From SAR116 cluster bacterium AG-325-I21 (GTDB taxonomy: Bacteria > Pseudomonadota > Alphaproteobacteria > Puniceispirillales > Puniceispirillaceae), in NCBI GenBank assembly GCA_003282865.1, contig QBYK01000008.1:1-58569 (forward strand): a stretch of DNA of 58,569 nucleotides, given 5' to 3'. Shown in pieces: positions 20,242-28,899 of this stretch. Both the position numbers and the translations under genes were made by a program. The notes under the pieces are model-generated. The model was not told where the DNA came from. It saw only the letters and a program-made list of their open reading frames with translations, and ran no database searches. Positions within the stretch are counted from its first letter, which is position 1; each line of letters begins with the position of its first letter.

Positions 20242-21134
20242 CAAACCAGGCCAGTAAACTTCTGCGGCGCCGCCTTCGGCAGGTTTTTATGTGGCCACTT
20301 GAAGCCTTATTAGGTTTTGGTCTATTTTATTTTGCCCGTCTTTTGCCAACGACTTTTGCCAGTGCGGCGGTTGCTGCGTTCCTTGGCATTTTCGGTCCGT
20401 TAACTCCATGGCACAGCCGGGCACGCCGGAACCTCGCCTTTGCGATGCCCGCCCTTGACAATGTCGAAATAGAGCGGATTTTACTGGCGATGTGGCAAAA
20501 TCTTGGCCGAGTTATTGGCGAATATCCGCATATCAACGCCATCGTAAAAAAAGGTTGGGTGGAATTTGTAGGGCTCGAGCATATAAAAAATCTTGATGGC
20601 GGCGGTTTTTTAATTGGCGCCCATGTCGGCAATTGGGAGTTTGGCCCGTTTGCCGCATTGACAACAGGCAAAACGGTCGCTGCCATATACCGGCCTTTGA
20701 ACAATCCATTCTTATCCAGTTTGTTGCACCGCCGTCAGGAAACCTATGGCGGTAATATTTATCGGAAAGGCCGTGAAGCAGCACTTGGCATGGTGACAGC
20801 TCTTCGTAAAGGTCAAATGATGTGTCTTCTCGTTGACCAGCAGCTTCGCGAAGGCATGGCTGTGCCGTTTTTTGGGCATCCCGCGCGCACATCAATCAGC
20901 CATATAAAAATTGCGATCAAGAAACAGGCACCGCTGTTTTATATGCGAACCGAGCGGCTTGATGGCTGCCGGTTTCGGGTGACTATCTCACCGCCCCTAA
21001 CCCTTCCAAAAACGGCAGATAATGAGGCAGTTTTAGAAATAGCTACCACGATCAATTCCGAAATTGAAGGCTGGATTCGTCAGACGCCTGAACAATGGTT
21101 CTGGCCACATCGTCGCTGGGGCAAAAGCATTTAA
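20238..21134 (+). CDS. lpxL: Lipid A biosynthesis (lauroyl) acyltransferase, LpxL/HtrB family
   Basis: Adds a late acyl chain to Kdo-lipid A from acyl-ACP. The 298-residue protein has an N-terminal membrane helix, the catalytic HxxxxE motif HVGNWE in FLIGAHVGNWEFGP, and LVDQQLREGMAVPFFG, which corresponds to the family DQ..G..VPFFG box. The C-terminal PEQWFWPHRRW is diagnostic. Its stop directly abuts the stop of convergent xseA. LpxL versus LpxM specificity cannot be decided from sequence alone. Confidence 0.94.
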   Translation: MTNQASKLLRRRLRQVFMWPLEALLGFGLFYFARLLPTTFASAAVAAFLGIFGPLTPWHSRARRNLAFAMPALDNVEIERILLAMWQNLGRVIGEYPHINAIVKKGWVEFVGLEHIKNLDGGGFLIGAHVGNWEFGPFAALTTGKTVAAIYRPLNNPFLSSLLHRRQETYGGNIYRKGREAALGMVTALRKGQMMCLLVDQQLREGMAVPFFGHPARTSISHIKIAIKKQAPLFYMRTERLDGCRFRVTISPPLTLPKTADNEAVLEIATTINSEIEGWIRQTPEQWFWPHRRWGKSI

Positions 21135-22604
21135 TTATAACAATCGATCCTGGCCATCATCAAAAGCCTGTTTGCGCGCTTTTTTTGGACGGGGTTTGAG
21201 CGTTTCAGTTGATGCCAAATTGGCAGCATGGTTTCCAAGAACAGCATCACGCGCTCCATCGGCAAACTGGATTGTCACGGCCGCATTTGCCGGTGCAGCG
21301 GCGGACCGCTTGATCGGCACTCCATGATTATTGGTAACAAGGGCAAATCCACGATCAAGCACCCGTTCAAAGGAATTTGAGTCAAGCAGTTTTACCAAAT
21401 TACCCAGCTTTTGCTGGCGCTGGGAAAGGCTAGTGGCAAGCTGTTGTTCAAAGCGCTGGACAAGCTGCGACAAGCGACCTTCAGCTTTGGCAATTTTGGC
21501 TTCTGGCGGATTCAGGCGGCCAGCAAGGTCCGAAAGCCGCACCGAGCGCACCGATAGCCAAAGATCAAGCCCCCGAAACAACCCACCAAGCGCATAATCA
21601 AGCGTTTGGGCACGTCCCTGGATCATATCAGCTGGATCAACGAGCCCACTTGCCGCAATGGCGATCTTTTGGTGAGCGCTTTCCATCTTCTGGGCACAAG
21701 AACGCAAGAGCCGTGCATCGACTTCGCCAAGAAAAGCCGCAAGATCAGTCTTTACCGGTACTGCTAGTTCGGCGGCGGCGGTGGGTGTTGGGGCTCGCAA
21801 ATCAGCAGCATGATCGATCAAGGTTGTATCTGTTTCATGCCCAATGGCTGAAATAACCGGAATGCGGCATTCAGCCACCGCCCGCACCACGATTTCCTCA
21901 TTAAAGGCCCATAAATCCTCCAGCGCCCCGCCGCCACGTGCCACTATCAACACATCTGGGCGCGGCAACGGTCCATCTTCAGGCATCACATCAAACCCGC
22001 GAATTGCCGCGGCCACCTGACCCGCAGAATCACGCCCTTGAACGAGAGTTCCCCATACCAGGACATGAACACCAAACCGGTCATGCAAACGATGCAGAAT
22101 ATCTCGGATCACTGCGCCTGTTGGGCTAGTCACAACGCCAATCACTGCCGGCATTTTTGGGATTTTTTTCTTTCGGTCTGCATCAAACAGCCCTTCACTA
22201 GCAAGCATCCGGCGGCGGTCTTCCAACTGTTTCAGTAAGGCCCCTTCTCCAGCCACTTCTATCTGGCTAACAACAATCTGGTATTTTGACTGGCCCGCAA
22301 AGGTTGTTAGGCGGCCGGTAGCAATAACCTCTAGCCCCTCTTCGGGCTGTATTGCGAGATTTGCTCTCATCGTTTTCCAGCATACCGCCGCAAGTGTAGA
22401 ACGGTCATCCTTTAAGGTAAAATACAGATGGCCTGACGGGGCTTTGTTCGGGCGGGAGATCTCAGCGCGCACGCGAACAAATTCAAACGCGGCCTCAACG
22501 GCTGTTTTAACGGCGCGCGAAAGCTCACCAATCGTCAAGTAGGGCGCATTATCGCCGTTGTTTTGCTGCTCACCCTCTTCCATGATGAACCCATAATATG
22601 CCAT
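21135..22604 (-). CDS. xseA: Exodeoxyribonuclease VII large subunit
   Basis: Large subunit of the single-strand DNA exonuclease VII. It has an N-terminal OB domain (GHLYFTLKDDRS), then the catalytic block IGVVTSPTGAVIRDI, VLIVARGGGALEDLWAFNEE and ISAIGHETDTTL, then a long helical C-terminal half. The 489 residues fit the family. ATG 22604 (MAYYGF) and ATG 22583 (MEEGEQQ) are both possible starts and neither has a strong ribosome site. The small subunit xseB is not in the window. Divergent from purD by about 30 bases. Confidence 0.96.
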   Translation of the reverse strand: MAYYGFIMEEGEQQNNGDNAPYLTIGELSRAVKTAVEAAFEFVRVRAEISRPNKAPSGHLYFTLKDDRSTLAAVCWKTMRANLAIQPEEGLEVIATGRLTTFAGQSKYQIVVSQIEVAGEGALLKQLEDRRRMLASEGLFDADRKKKIPKMPAVIGVVTSPTGAVIRDILHRLHDRFGVHVLVWGTLVQGRDSAGQVAAAIRGFDVMPEDGPLPRPDVLIVARGGGALEDLWAFNEEIVVRAVAECRIPVISAIGHETDTTLIDHAADLRAPTPTAAAELAVPVKTDLAAFLGEVDARLLRSCAQKMESAHQKIAIAASGLVDPADMIQGRAQTLDYALGGLFRGLDLWLSVRSVRLSDLAGRLNPPEAKIAKAEGRLSQLVQRFEQQLATSLSQRQQKLGNLVKLLDSNSFERVLDRGFALVTNNHGVPIKRSAAAPANAAVTIQFADGARDAVLGNHAANLASTETLKPRPKKARKQAFDDGQDRLL

Positions 22605-22637
22605 ATTGCCCGTGCCGCAACACCAAAGGATCTTTTG

Positions 22638-23897
22638 ATGAACATTTTACTCATTGGCAGCGGGGGACGCGAACATGCGCTTGCCTGGTCGCTTGCAGAC
22701 TCTCCCCTTACCAACCGACTTGTAATTGCACCAGGCAATCCAGGCATGGAAGCCTATGGTGAAATGCTTCCCATTGCTGCGGATGATCTCGATGGTCTGT
22801 GTACCCTTGCTGGTGATATATCAGCCGATCTTGTGGTTATTGGCCCTGAGCTGCCGCTTGTGGAAGGATTAGCGGACCGGCTTGCCGAACTTCATATTAC
22901 TGTATTTGGTCCGAGTGCAGCTGCAGCTATGTTGGAAGGGTCTAAGGAATTTGCTCGTGCCTTTTGCGCGCGTCACAATGTGCCGCAACCGGCCTTTTAT
23001 CCGGTGAGTGATTGTGAGTCCGCCGGCAAGTTTATTGATCAGCTTGGCGGTTATTGCGTCATAAAGGCAGATGGGCTGGCCGCAGGTAAAGGCGTTGTTG
23101 TTGCCGACGATGCCAAAACCGCAAAAGCGGCTGCAAAATCAATGCTTGGTGGACAGTTTGGAGATGCTGGGAAACGCATTATCATAGAACAGCGTATCTC
23201 CGGGCCAGAGGCGTCACTATTCGCGTTGCTTGATGGTGAGAACGCTATTCTGATGGCAACCGCACAAGATCATAAACGCGCCAATGATAATGATCAGGGG
23301 CCAAATACTGGTGGCATGGGGGCGATTTCTCCATCGCCAAGCCTTGATAAAACCCTTGAAGATCAGGTAATGGCGGAGATTGTTAACCCGGTCGTGCGCG
23401 GCATGGCCGCCGAAGACACCCCCTATCGTGGTGTACTTTATGTCGGTTTGATGCTCACCAAGAATGGGCCGCAGGTTATCGAATTCAACTGCCGCTTGGG
23501 CGATCCCGAGGCACAGGCAATTTTACCCCGTCTGAAAACTGATATTGTCAGTGCTATGATGGCTACCGCTACGGCCAGCCTGCATCATTTTGACATGCGC
23601 TGGGACCAACGACCAGCCGTGACAGTTGTTATGGCCAATAAGGGCTATCCAGGCAACTATGAAAAAGGCGGTGTTATTCGTAACCTCGAAGTGGCCGAAC
23701 AGACGGATGATTGCTACGTCTTTCACGCCGGAACAGCACGCGCCAACAACGGTGATTTAATTGCTGTTGGTGGCCGGGTTCTGGCTGTGACAGCCCTTGG
23801 CGATGATACGGCAAGCGCGCGCAAGAATGCCTATGAGGTAGTCACCAAAATTGATTGGGATAACAACTTTTACCGAAGCGACATTGCCAAGACTTAG
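22638..23897 (+). CDS. purD: Phosphoribosylamine-glycine ligase
   Basis: PurD makes GAR from phosphoribosylamine, glycine and ATP in purine synthesis. The ATP-grasp protein of about 419 residues starts with MNILLIGSGGREHALAWSL and shows KADGLAAGKGVVVA, GGMGAISPSP and FNCRLGDPEAQ, all family motifs. The frame opens at 22563, but ATG 22638 has AAGGA 7 bases upstream and the canonical N-terminus. It is convergent with tadA, the two stops overlapping by a few bases. Confidence 0.98.
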   Translation: MNILLIGSGGREHALAWSLADSPLTNRLVIAPGNPGMEAYGEMLPIAADDLDGLCTLAGDISADLVVIGPELPLVEGLADRLAELHITVFGPSAAAAMLEGSKEFARAFCARHNVPQPAFYPVSDCESAGKFIDQLGGYCVIKADGLAAGKGVVVADDAKTAKAAAKSMLGGQFGDAGKRIIIEQRISGPEASLFALLDGENAILMATAQDHKRANDNDQGPNTGGMGAISPSPSLDKTLEDQVMAEIVNPVVRGMAAEDTPYRGVLYVGLMLTKNGPQVIEFNCRLGDPEAQAILPRLKTDIVSAMMATATASLHHFDMRWDQRPAVTVVMANKGYPGNYEKGGVIRNLEVAEQTDDCYVFHAGTARANNGDLIAVGGRVLAVTALGDDTASARKNAYEVVTKIDWDNNFYRSDIAKT

Positions 23898-24337
23898 CGC
23901 CTTGCAGCAAAAAATTCTTGCATCAAAGCCGACGACTTGCTCGCACCAATACCGCCATAAATTTCAGGTGAGTGATGGCAGGATGGGCTATCAAAAAACC
24001 TAACACCTGACTCGACCGCTCCAGACTTTTCATCATAAGCGGCAAAATAAAGTCGCTTTATCCGAGCATGAGCAATAGCACCAGCGCACATCGTACATGG
24101 CTCAAGGGTAACCCACAAATCATATTCATCAAGGCGCGATTGGCCGGTTTTCGCCATTGCCGCCTGAATGGCTAGCATTTCAGCATGTTGCAGTGCATTG
24201 CCATCGCGTTTCATCCGATTTTCAGCAAGCGCAATAATTTGCCCATACATATTAACAATGGCGGCAGCCACCGGCACCTCACCGGCATCAGCCGCTGCCG
24301 CTGCTGAGAGCAACAATTTATCCATATGTCCGCGCAT
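23894..24337 (-). CDS. tadA: tRNA adenosine(34) deaminase
   Basis: TadA converts A34 to inosine in tRNA-Arg(ACG). The zinc site is complete: HAEMLAI (His and catalytic Glu) and PCTMCAGAI (two Cys). The GEVPVAAAIV N-terminal strand is typical, with VAAA where VGAV is usual. The frame opens at 24403; ATG 24337 (MRGHMDKLL) gives about 147 residues, the usual length, and ATG 24325 is also possible. Divergent from rluB, with a 21-base tandem repeat in the spacer. Confidence 0.94.
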   Translation of the reverse strand: MRGHMDKLLLSAAAAADAGEVPVAAAIVNMYGQIIALAENRMKRDGNALQHAEMLAIQAAMAKTGQSRLDEYDLWVTLEPCTMCAGAIAHARIKRLYFAAYDEKSGAVESGVRFFDSPSCHHSPEIYGGIGASKSSALMQEFFAARR

Positions 24338-24446
24338 TTTCACAGTCTTCTTGGTGGCACAAATGTTTAACATTACTAAGCAGAAACAGCATTCCTGCCC
24401 CAAGTATAAACCCGGTTTTTCGATATTAAATGCCGATCAACACATA

Positions 24447-24509
24447 ATCAATACCGATATGGACTGGATCAATACAAATATGGACTGGGTCAATACCGAT
24501 ATGCATTGG
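24447..24509. repeat. Three tandem 21-base direct repeats
   Basis: Three consecutive 21-base units (24447-24467, 24468-24488, 24489-24509) share the pattern [ag]tcaatac..atatg.a.tgg. Units 1 and 2 differ at two positions, and unit 3 carries a few more changes near its 3' end. They lie in the spacer between divergent tadA and rluB. A plus-strand frame turns them into 7-residue units like INTDMDW, but that frame runs antisense through tadA and I do not believe it is coding. They could be binding sites or a slippage product. Confidence 0.85.
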
Positions 24510-24556
24510 ACGATTGGTGTTTGCCTTGAGCGGCATTTCCAGCTACATCCAAACAT

Positions 24557-25435
24557 ATGTCGCAAAAAAGCTTTATCCTTGACCACAATGTCAACGCTGA
24601 GCGCATTGCCAAACGCATTGCGCGGGCGGGCATTTGCTCACGCCGGCAGGCAGAGTCCCGGATTCTTGATGGCCGCGTAACAGTTAATGGCAAGACGCTT
24701 ACCAGCCCCGCCCTAAATGTAAACCCTAGGGACAAAATCACCATTGACGGCAAGCACCTTCCAGCACGTGAACCGACAGGATTGTGGCGCTATTACAAGT
24801 CGCGCGGCCTTGTAGTTAGTGACCGCGATGAACAAAATCGTGAGACTATTTTTGACCATTTGCCAAAAAGTTTGCCGCGCCTCATCACTGTTGGACGGCT
24901 TGATCTTGACTCCGAAGGCTTGCTGCTGATGACAAATGATGGTGACCTTGCCCGCCATCTCGAATTGCCATCAACCGGCTGGAGCCGCAAATATCGGGTT
25001 CGAGCACAAGGCCAGATTGATCAGGCAAAACTGGCCACCCTTGCCGATGGCGTGACCATTGAAGGCACCCGCTATGGGCAGATAATAGCAAAATTGGATC
25101 GGCAAATGGCAAGTAATGCATGGCTAACCATTGCGATCCGAGAGGGGAAAAACCGTGAAATCAGACGTATTATGGATTATTTGGGACATAAGGTCAGCCG
25201 CTTAATTCGCATTTCGTATGGCCCATTCAAGCTTGGCAATCTTGAGGATGGCGCTATCGAAGCGGTTAAAGACCGCGTTTTAGCGGATCAGCTAGGCATT
25301 GGCGATAGCGTAGCAGATGCCAGCGATAAACCCACCCTTTCTATCAACAAACTGGCCCATAATTCTGCTGGTAAAAGAGGTAGACATGCGAATCATAGCC
25401 GGAAGGCGTCGCGGAACCGCTCTAACAAAACTTGA
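24557..25435 (+). CDS. rluB: Pseudouridine synthase, RsuA/RluB family
   Basis: Isomerises a uridine in rRNA, most likely in 23S helix 89 as in RluB. The 292-residue protein has an N-terminal S4 RNA-binding domain (ERIAKRIARAGICSRRQAE) and the catalytic motif GRLDLDSEGLLLMTNDG with the active-site Asp. REGKNREIRRIM is the typical later block. The tail of about 40 residues is basic and low-complexity (KRGRHANHSRKASRNRSNK), common in alphaproteobacterial versions. Its 3' end overlaps the rsmD start by 50 bases. RluB versus RsuA/RluE specificity is inferred. Confidence 0.92.
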   Translation: MSQKSFILDHNVNAERIAKRIARAGICSRRQAESRILDGRVTVNGKTLTSPALNVNPRDKITIDGKHLPAREPTGLWRYYKSRGLVVSDRDEQNRETIFDHLPKSLPRLITVGRLDLDSEGLLLMTNDGDLARHLELPSTGWSRKYRVRAQGQIDQAKLATLADGVTIEGTRYGQIIAKLDRQMASNAWLTIAIREGKNREIRRIMDYLGHKVSRLIRISYGPFKLGNLEDGAIEAVKDRVLADQLGIGDSVADASDKPTLSINKLAHNSAGKRGRHANHSRKASRNRSNKT

Positions 25436-25955
25436 CGCCGTTAATACACGGCCGACCGCCGACCGGGTCCGTGAGTCACTGTTCAATATTTTGCAAGGCG
25501 GTCGTTTTGGCCGGCTATTAAACGATTGTAATGTCATTGATCTTTTTGCTGGCACTGGTGCGCTCGGTCTTGAGGCTGTATCCCGTGGAGCAGCCTTTGC
25601 CAGTTTTGTTGAAAATGATAGCGATGCACTGGCTGTATTGCGAGCCAATATTGCCAAGCTTAGGTTCCAGTCATCAACCGCTGTTATGGCTGTTGATGCC
25701 TTATCGCTGTTGCACTGGCGGGGCGCACCGGCGCAATTGGTTTTTGCTGATGCCCCATATCAAAGCGGAGGTGGCGTAATTGCCGTAAATGCCCTCGCCA
25801 ACATTGGCGCATTGGCCGATGGGGCGATAATTGTGGTGGAAACTGGGAAGTCCGAAACGCTATATATCGCTACTGGTGGTACATCCCCCTACACCATGAT
25901 TGAGGCACGCAGCTATGGAAAGGCGATGCTGCATATTCTTACCTATCAGGGCTAG
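25386..25955 (+). CDS. rsmD: 16S rRNA (guanine966-N2)-methyltransferase
   Basis: RsmD methylates G966 of 16S rRNA. About 189 residues. The family N-terminus MRIIAGRRRGTAL is at 25386 with GAGG 5 bases upstream; the frame opens earlier at 25317. The SAM site is DLFAGTGALGLEAVSRGA. The catalytic [DN]PP[YF] loop reads DAPY here (LVFADAPYQSGG), so the first proline is replaced by alanine. It overlaps rluB at the start, and its stop overlaps the mutL stop by four bases (convergent). Confidence 0.93.
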   Translation: MRIIAGRRRGTALTKLDAVNTRPTADRVRESLFNILQGGRFGRLLNDCNVIDLFAGTGALGLEAVSRGAAFASFVENDSDALAVLRANIAKLRFQSSTAVMAVDALSLLHWRGAPAQLVFADAPYQSGGGVIAVNALANIGALADGAIIVVETGKSETLYIATGGTSPYTMIEARSYGKAMLHILTYQG

Positions 25956-27874
25956 CTGCGGCCAAATAGCCGCTCAATATCCGCCAATGATAGCGCTACC
26001 CATGTAGGGCGACCATGATTGCATTGTCCGGATCGCGGGGTAGTTTCCATATCCCGCAAAAGCGCGTTCATTTCTGCGCCATTCAGGGCCCGGCCTGCGC
26101 GCACCGATCCATGGCATGACACGGTTGCTAGAACATGATTAATTCGGTCCTCGAGGCTGGTGCTACCTCCAAGCTCAACCAGCTCTTCAGCAATATCGGT
26201 CACAAGCTGTTTAATATTGGGCGTCCCCAGCAACGCCGGGATGGCCCGCACAACAACGGCACCCGTCCCAAAAGTTTCGACAATAAGTCCCATTGATTCC
26301 AGCATTTTGGTTGCATCTGCAAGTGCTGCAGCAAAATGATCAGCCAGCGAGACAACTTCAGGCAAAAGCAATGTTTGTGAGGCAACACCTTTTTCGGCAA
26401 GGGCGAGTTTCATGCGTTCCATCACAAGCCGTTCATGGGCCGCATGCTGATCAATAATGGTCAACCCATCTTCAGTCTCAGCAACAATGTAGGTTTTATG
26501 AAGCTGGGCACGAGCGGCACCAAGTAAATGCTTGCGGTGCATTCTATCAGCTTCATCATGCCCTCCATCAAACGCAGCCCGCGCTTCCGGAACCGCATCA
26601 TCACCCAATAAACCGGTATTCGTTAAATCTGCTGGCTGGGCGTTATTCGTCTGATAGAGTGATCTTGCCGATGCTAGGGCAGACGACAGCTGGCCAGAAG
26701 ATGGTTTAGTCAAAAAGGGACGTCGCCACTTACTTTGTAGCACTGCATTGCCTGACCTGCCCATTTCACCTGATTCGCTGGTTTCACCTGTACCGGTTAC
26801 CCCATCTAGTGCGCCAAATAGGGCGTTCGAAAATTTGCCCATTGCCGCCTGACCACCAGCGCCCGTTGCCTGAATACTACCATCCCGCAACCTTGCCACG
26901 AGGCCGCCAACAAGCAAACCACGAACTGCGGCGTCGTCTTTGAACCGAACTTCAGCTTTCGCCGGATGTACATTTACATCAACCGATGACGCTGGCATAT
27001 AAAGGAACAATAAGGCTATTGGGTGCCGTCCACGCGGCAAAGTATCGCCATAGCCAGCCCTAATCGCCCCCAACAGTGCCCTATTGCGGATGGGGCGTCC
27101 ATTTACAAACAGAAAAATATTCGCCGTTGTTGGCCGGTTCAATGTGGGTAGCCCGGCAAATCCTTTTAGGCTGATATCATCACGAGCCGCTTCAAGCTCT
27201 ATAGCTTCGTTGGCGAAAGTCTGCCCTATTATGGCACCAATGCGCGCTTGTAATCCTCCTTGTCCGGGCAGACACGCGGGCAAATCTAGCAGCACGCGAT
27301 CATCCGCCTTGAGATGGAATCCGACCGATGGCCAGGCAAGTGCAAGCCGCCGCACAATATCCAAACATTGCCCCAGTTCGGTGCGTTCAGTCTTTAAAAA
27401 CTTTAACCGTGCCGGCACGGCCTTAAAAAGTTGTGTCACAGAAATCATCGATCCTTTGGCCAAAGCAGCTGGTTGTGGATTGGACATGCGCCCTCCATCC
27501 ACAACAACGCGCCAAGCATGGGCAGAATCTGTTGTAATCGAAGTAAGTGACAAGCGTGAGACCGCCCCAATTGAGGGCAAGGCTTCGCCACGAAACCCCA
27601 GCGAACTGATACGATCCAGCGAGTCATCTGGCAGTTTTGAGGTGGCATGACGTTGTACAGAGAGCGCCATATCATCAGCACTCATTCCGCAGCCATCGTC
27701 AACTACGGTGATCTCATCAATACCGCCACGCCGCAATGTGATATTGGTCTGCTTCGCTCCCGCATCAAGCGCATTTTCAACCAATTCTTTAAGCGCGCTA
27801 GCAGGCCTCTCAACAACTTCACCCGCTGCAATTTGGTTGATCAGCCGGTCAGGAAGCTGGCGAAGGGTGGCCAT
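25952..27874 (-). CDS. mutL: DNA mismatch repair protein MutL (endonuclease type)
   Basis: MutL links mismatch recognition by MutS to repair. The N-terminal GHKL ATPase is complete: ELVENALDAGA, DDGCGMS and SLGFRGEAL. After a variable linker (about residues 330-450) the C-terminal domain carries the endonuclease metal motif DQHAAHERLVME, matching DQHA(X)2E(X)4E, and a CHGSVRAG segment. The usual CPHGRP box reads CNHGRP. The motif indicates strand nicking by MutL itself, as in organisms without MutH. 640 residues is normal. Confidence 0.97.
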   Translation of the reverse strand: MATLRQLPDRLINQIAAGEVVERPASALKELVENALDAGAKQTNITLRRGGIDEITVVDDGCGMSADDMALSVQRHATSKLPDDSLDRISSLGFRGEALPSIGAVSRLSLTSITTDSAHAWRVVVDGGRMSNPQPAALAKGSMISVTQLFKAVPARLKFLKTERTELGQCLDIVRRLALAWPSVGFHLKADDRVLLDLPACLPGQGGLQARIGAIIGQTFANEAIELEAARDDISLKGFAGLPTLNRPTTANIFLFVNGRPIRNRALLGAIRAGYGDTLPRGRHPIALLFLYMPASSVDVNVHPAKAEVRFKDDAAVRGLLVGGLVARLRDGSIQATGAGGQAAMGKFSNALFGALDGVTGTGETSESGEMGRSGNAVLQSKWRRPFLTKPSSGQLSSALASARSLYQTNNAQPADLTNTGLLGDDAVPEARAAFDGGHDEADRMHRKHLLGAARAQLHKTYIVAETEDGLTIIDQHAAHERLVMERMKLALAEKGVASQTLLLPEVVSLADHFAAALADATKMLESMGLIVETFGTGAVVVRAIPALLGTPNIKQLVTDIAEELVELGGSTSLEDRINHVLATVSCHGSVRAGRALNGAEMNALLRDMETTPRSGQCNHGRPTWVALSLADIERLFGRS

Positions 27875-27883
27875 GGCTGCAAT

Positions 27884-28402
27884 CTAGTTTATGCTAAGCG
27901 GTTGATCGCTTATTGGATCAATGGCTTTCGTACCGCCTTCTGTTGGGGCCAGCCCCTCAGAGCGGTTTTTGCGAAGCCTTGAATCCTCTGCCATCTTATC
28001 AAGAACAGGCCCAATATCAGGCAAACCACCAAACAATAGTTGCAATGGCAACCGTTTTTCTAGCTGAACGCCATAGGTTTCTTCATCAACCTTGGTCCGG
28101 ATATCCTCCGGTACAGTTGAAAAATCAAATAACCCGGTAAAGCTGGAGTTCTCCACACTATTTATGTCAAGCAATTTGGCAGTTTGAGATTGTGCGTTAC
28201 CCTTGCTGGTTTCGCTTTTTTCAATTATCTTCGCTGCGGAGTCGGAAAATCCGGGAGGCAAAGATAATGGCGGGCGCACCACAACCTGAAATTCATCAGG
28301 CTTCGATTTTTCTTTCCCGATTGAGCGCCGGAAATCTGAACAAGCCGAAAGCCCAAGCACTATGATAATGGCTATGGCCGTTAATATTGATTGTCTGGTC
28401 AT
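27884..28402 (-). CDS. DUF3035 family lipoprotein (BamF-like)
   Basis: A predicted outer-membrane lipoprotein of about 172 residues. Signal peptide with lipobox LSAC (lipidated Cys about residue 21), then the DUF3035 signature KSKPDEFQVVVRPPLSLPPGF. The rest is polar and probably partly disordered. In Caulobacter a DUF3035 protein is reported with the BAM outer-membrane assembly complex, so a similar role is possible here. ATG 28402 overlaps the lspA stop (ATGA); this fits, since LspA removes the signal peptide of lipoproteins. mutL follows. Confidence 0.88.
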   Translation of the reverse strand: MTRQSILTAIAIIIVLGLSACSDFRRSIGKEKSKPDEFQVVVRPPLSLPPGFSDSAAKIIEKSETSKGNAQSQTAKLLDINSVENSSFTGLFDFSTVPEDIRTKVDEETYGVQLEKRLPLQLLFGGLPDIGPVLDKMAEDSRLRKNRSEGLAPTEGGTKAIDPISDQPLSIN

Positions 28403-28899
28403 GTCGCGTCTGTCTCCTGTCCAAACAAAATGCTGTAGGCCCACAGTCCGGCCCCAATGGTAATTGTTGTATCAGCAACGTTAAAAGCTGGCCAATGCCA
28501 AGCGCCAATGTGAAAGTCTATAAAATCAACAACGCGGCCAAAACGCAACCGGTCAATTGCATTTCCAATCGCGCCGCCAGCGATTATTGCTCCGGCAAAG
28601 CGCTGGCGTCGGTCAAGCTGTGGTAGAACCCAGATAAACCAACCACTTACTAAGAAGGCAAGTGCGGATAGCCCAATACGAACCCACAGCCCTCCATCAG
28701 ACAGTAAGCCAAAACTCATACCGCTGTTCCAAACTGGAACCAGGTTCAGGTTCACGCTAACCTTGATATAACGCGGCGGATCAAACAACAAATGCAACAT
28801 AATCTGTTTGCTTATCTGATCAGCACACAGAACGATCAAAAAGACCAGAACAAATGTGGGTAAGTTTAGACCTTCAGATTTCAGGGGTACTGTCATCAT
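28399..28899 (-). CDS. lspA: Lipoprotein signal peptidase (signal peptidase II)
   Basis: LspA cleaves prolipoprotein signal peptides in the inner membrane. About 166 residues with four membrane helices. The catalytic aspartates are seen in GNAIDRLRFGRVVDFIDF and FNVADTTI, and NSGMSFGLL replaces the common NxGaAFg box. ATG 28899 overlaps the ileS stop (ATGA) and is preferred over 28926, which lies within ileS. The DUF3035 lipoprotein gene follows with another ATGA overlap, so ileS-lspA-DUF3035 are coupled. Confidence 0.96.
   Translation of the reverse strand: MMTVPLKSEGLNLPTFVLVFLIVLCADQISKQIMLHLLFDPPRYIKVSVNLNLVPVWNSGMSFGLLSDGGLWVRIGLSALAFLVSGWFIWVLPQLDRRQRFAGAIIAGGAIGNAIDRLRFGRVVDFIDFHIGAWHWPAFNVADTTITIGAGLWAYSILFGQETDAT

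Noticed and set aside
24168-24680. 170-codon plus-strand frame through the 21-base repeats
   Set aside because: It runs antisense to tadA and into rluB in another frame, with no ribosome site; the repeat-encoded heptads arise from the DNA repeat.
27084-27650. 188-codon frame antisense to mutL
   Set aside because: It mirrors the conserved GHKL region of mutL, and its protein is low-complexity Arg/Ser/Pro-rich, typical of a shadow frame.
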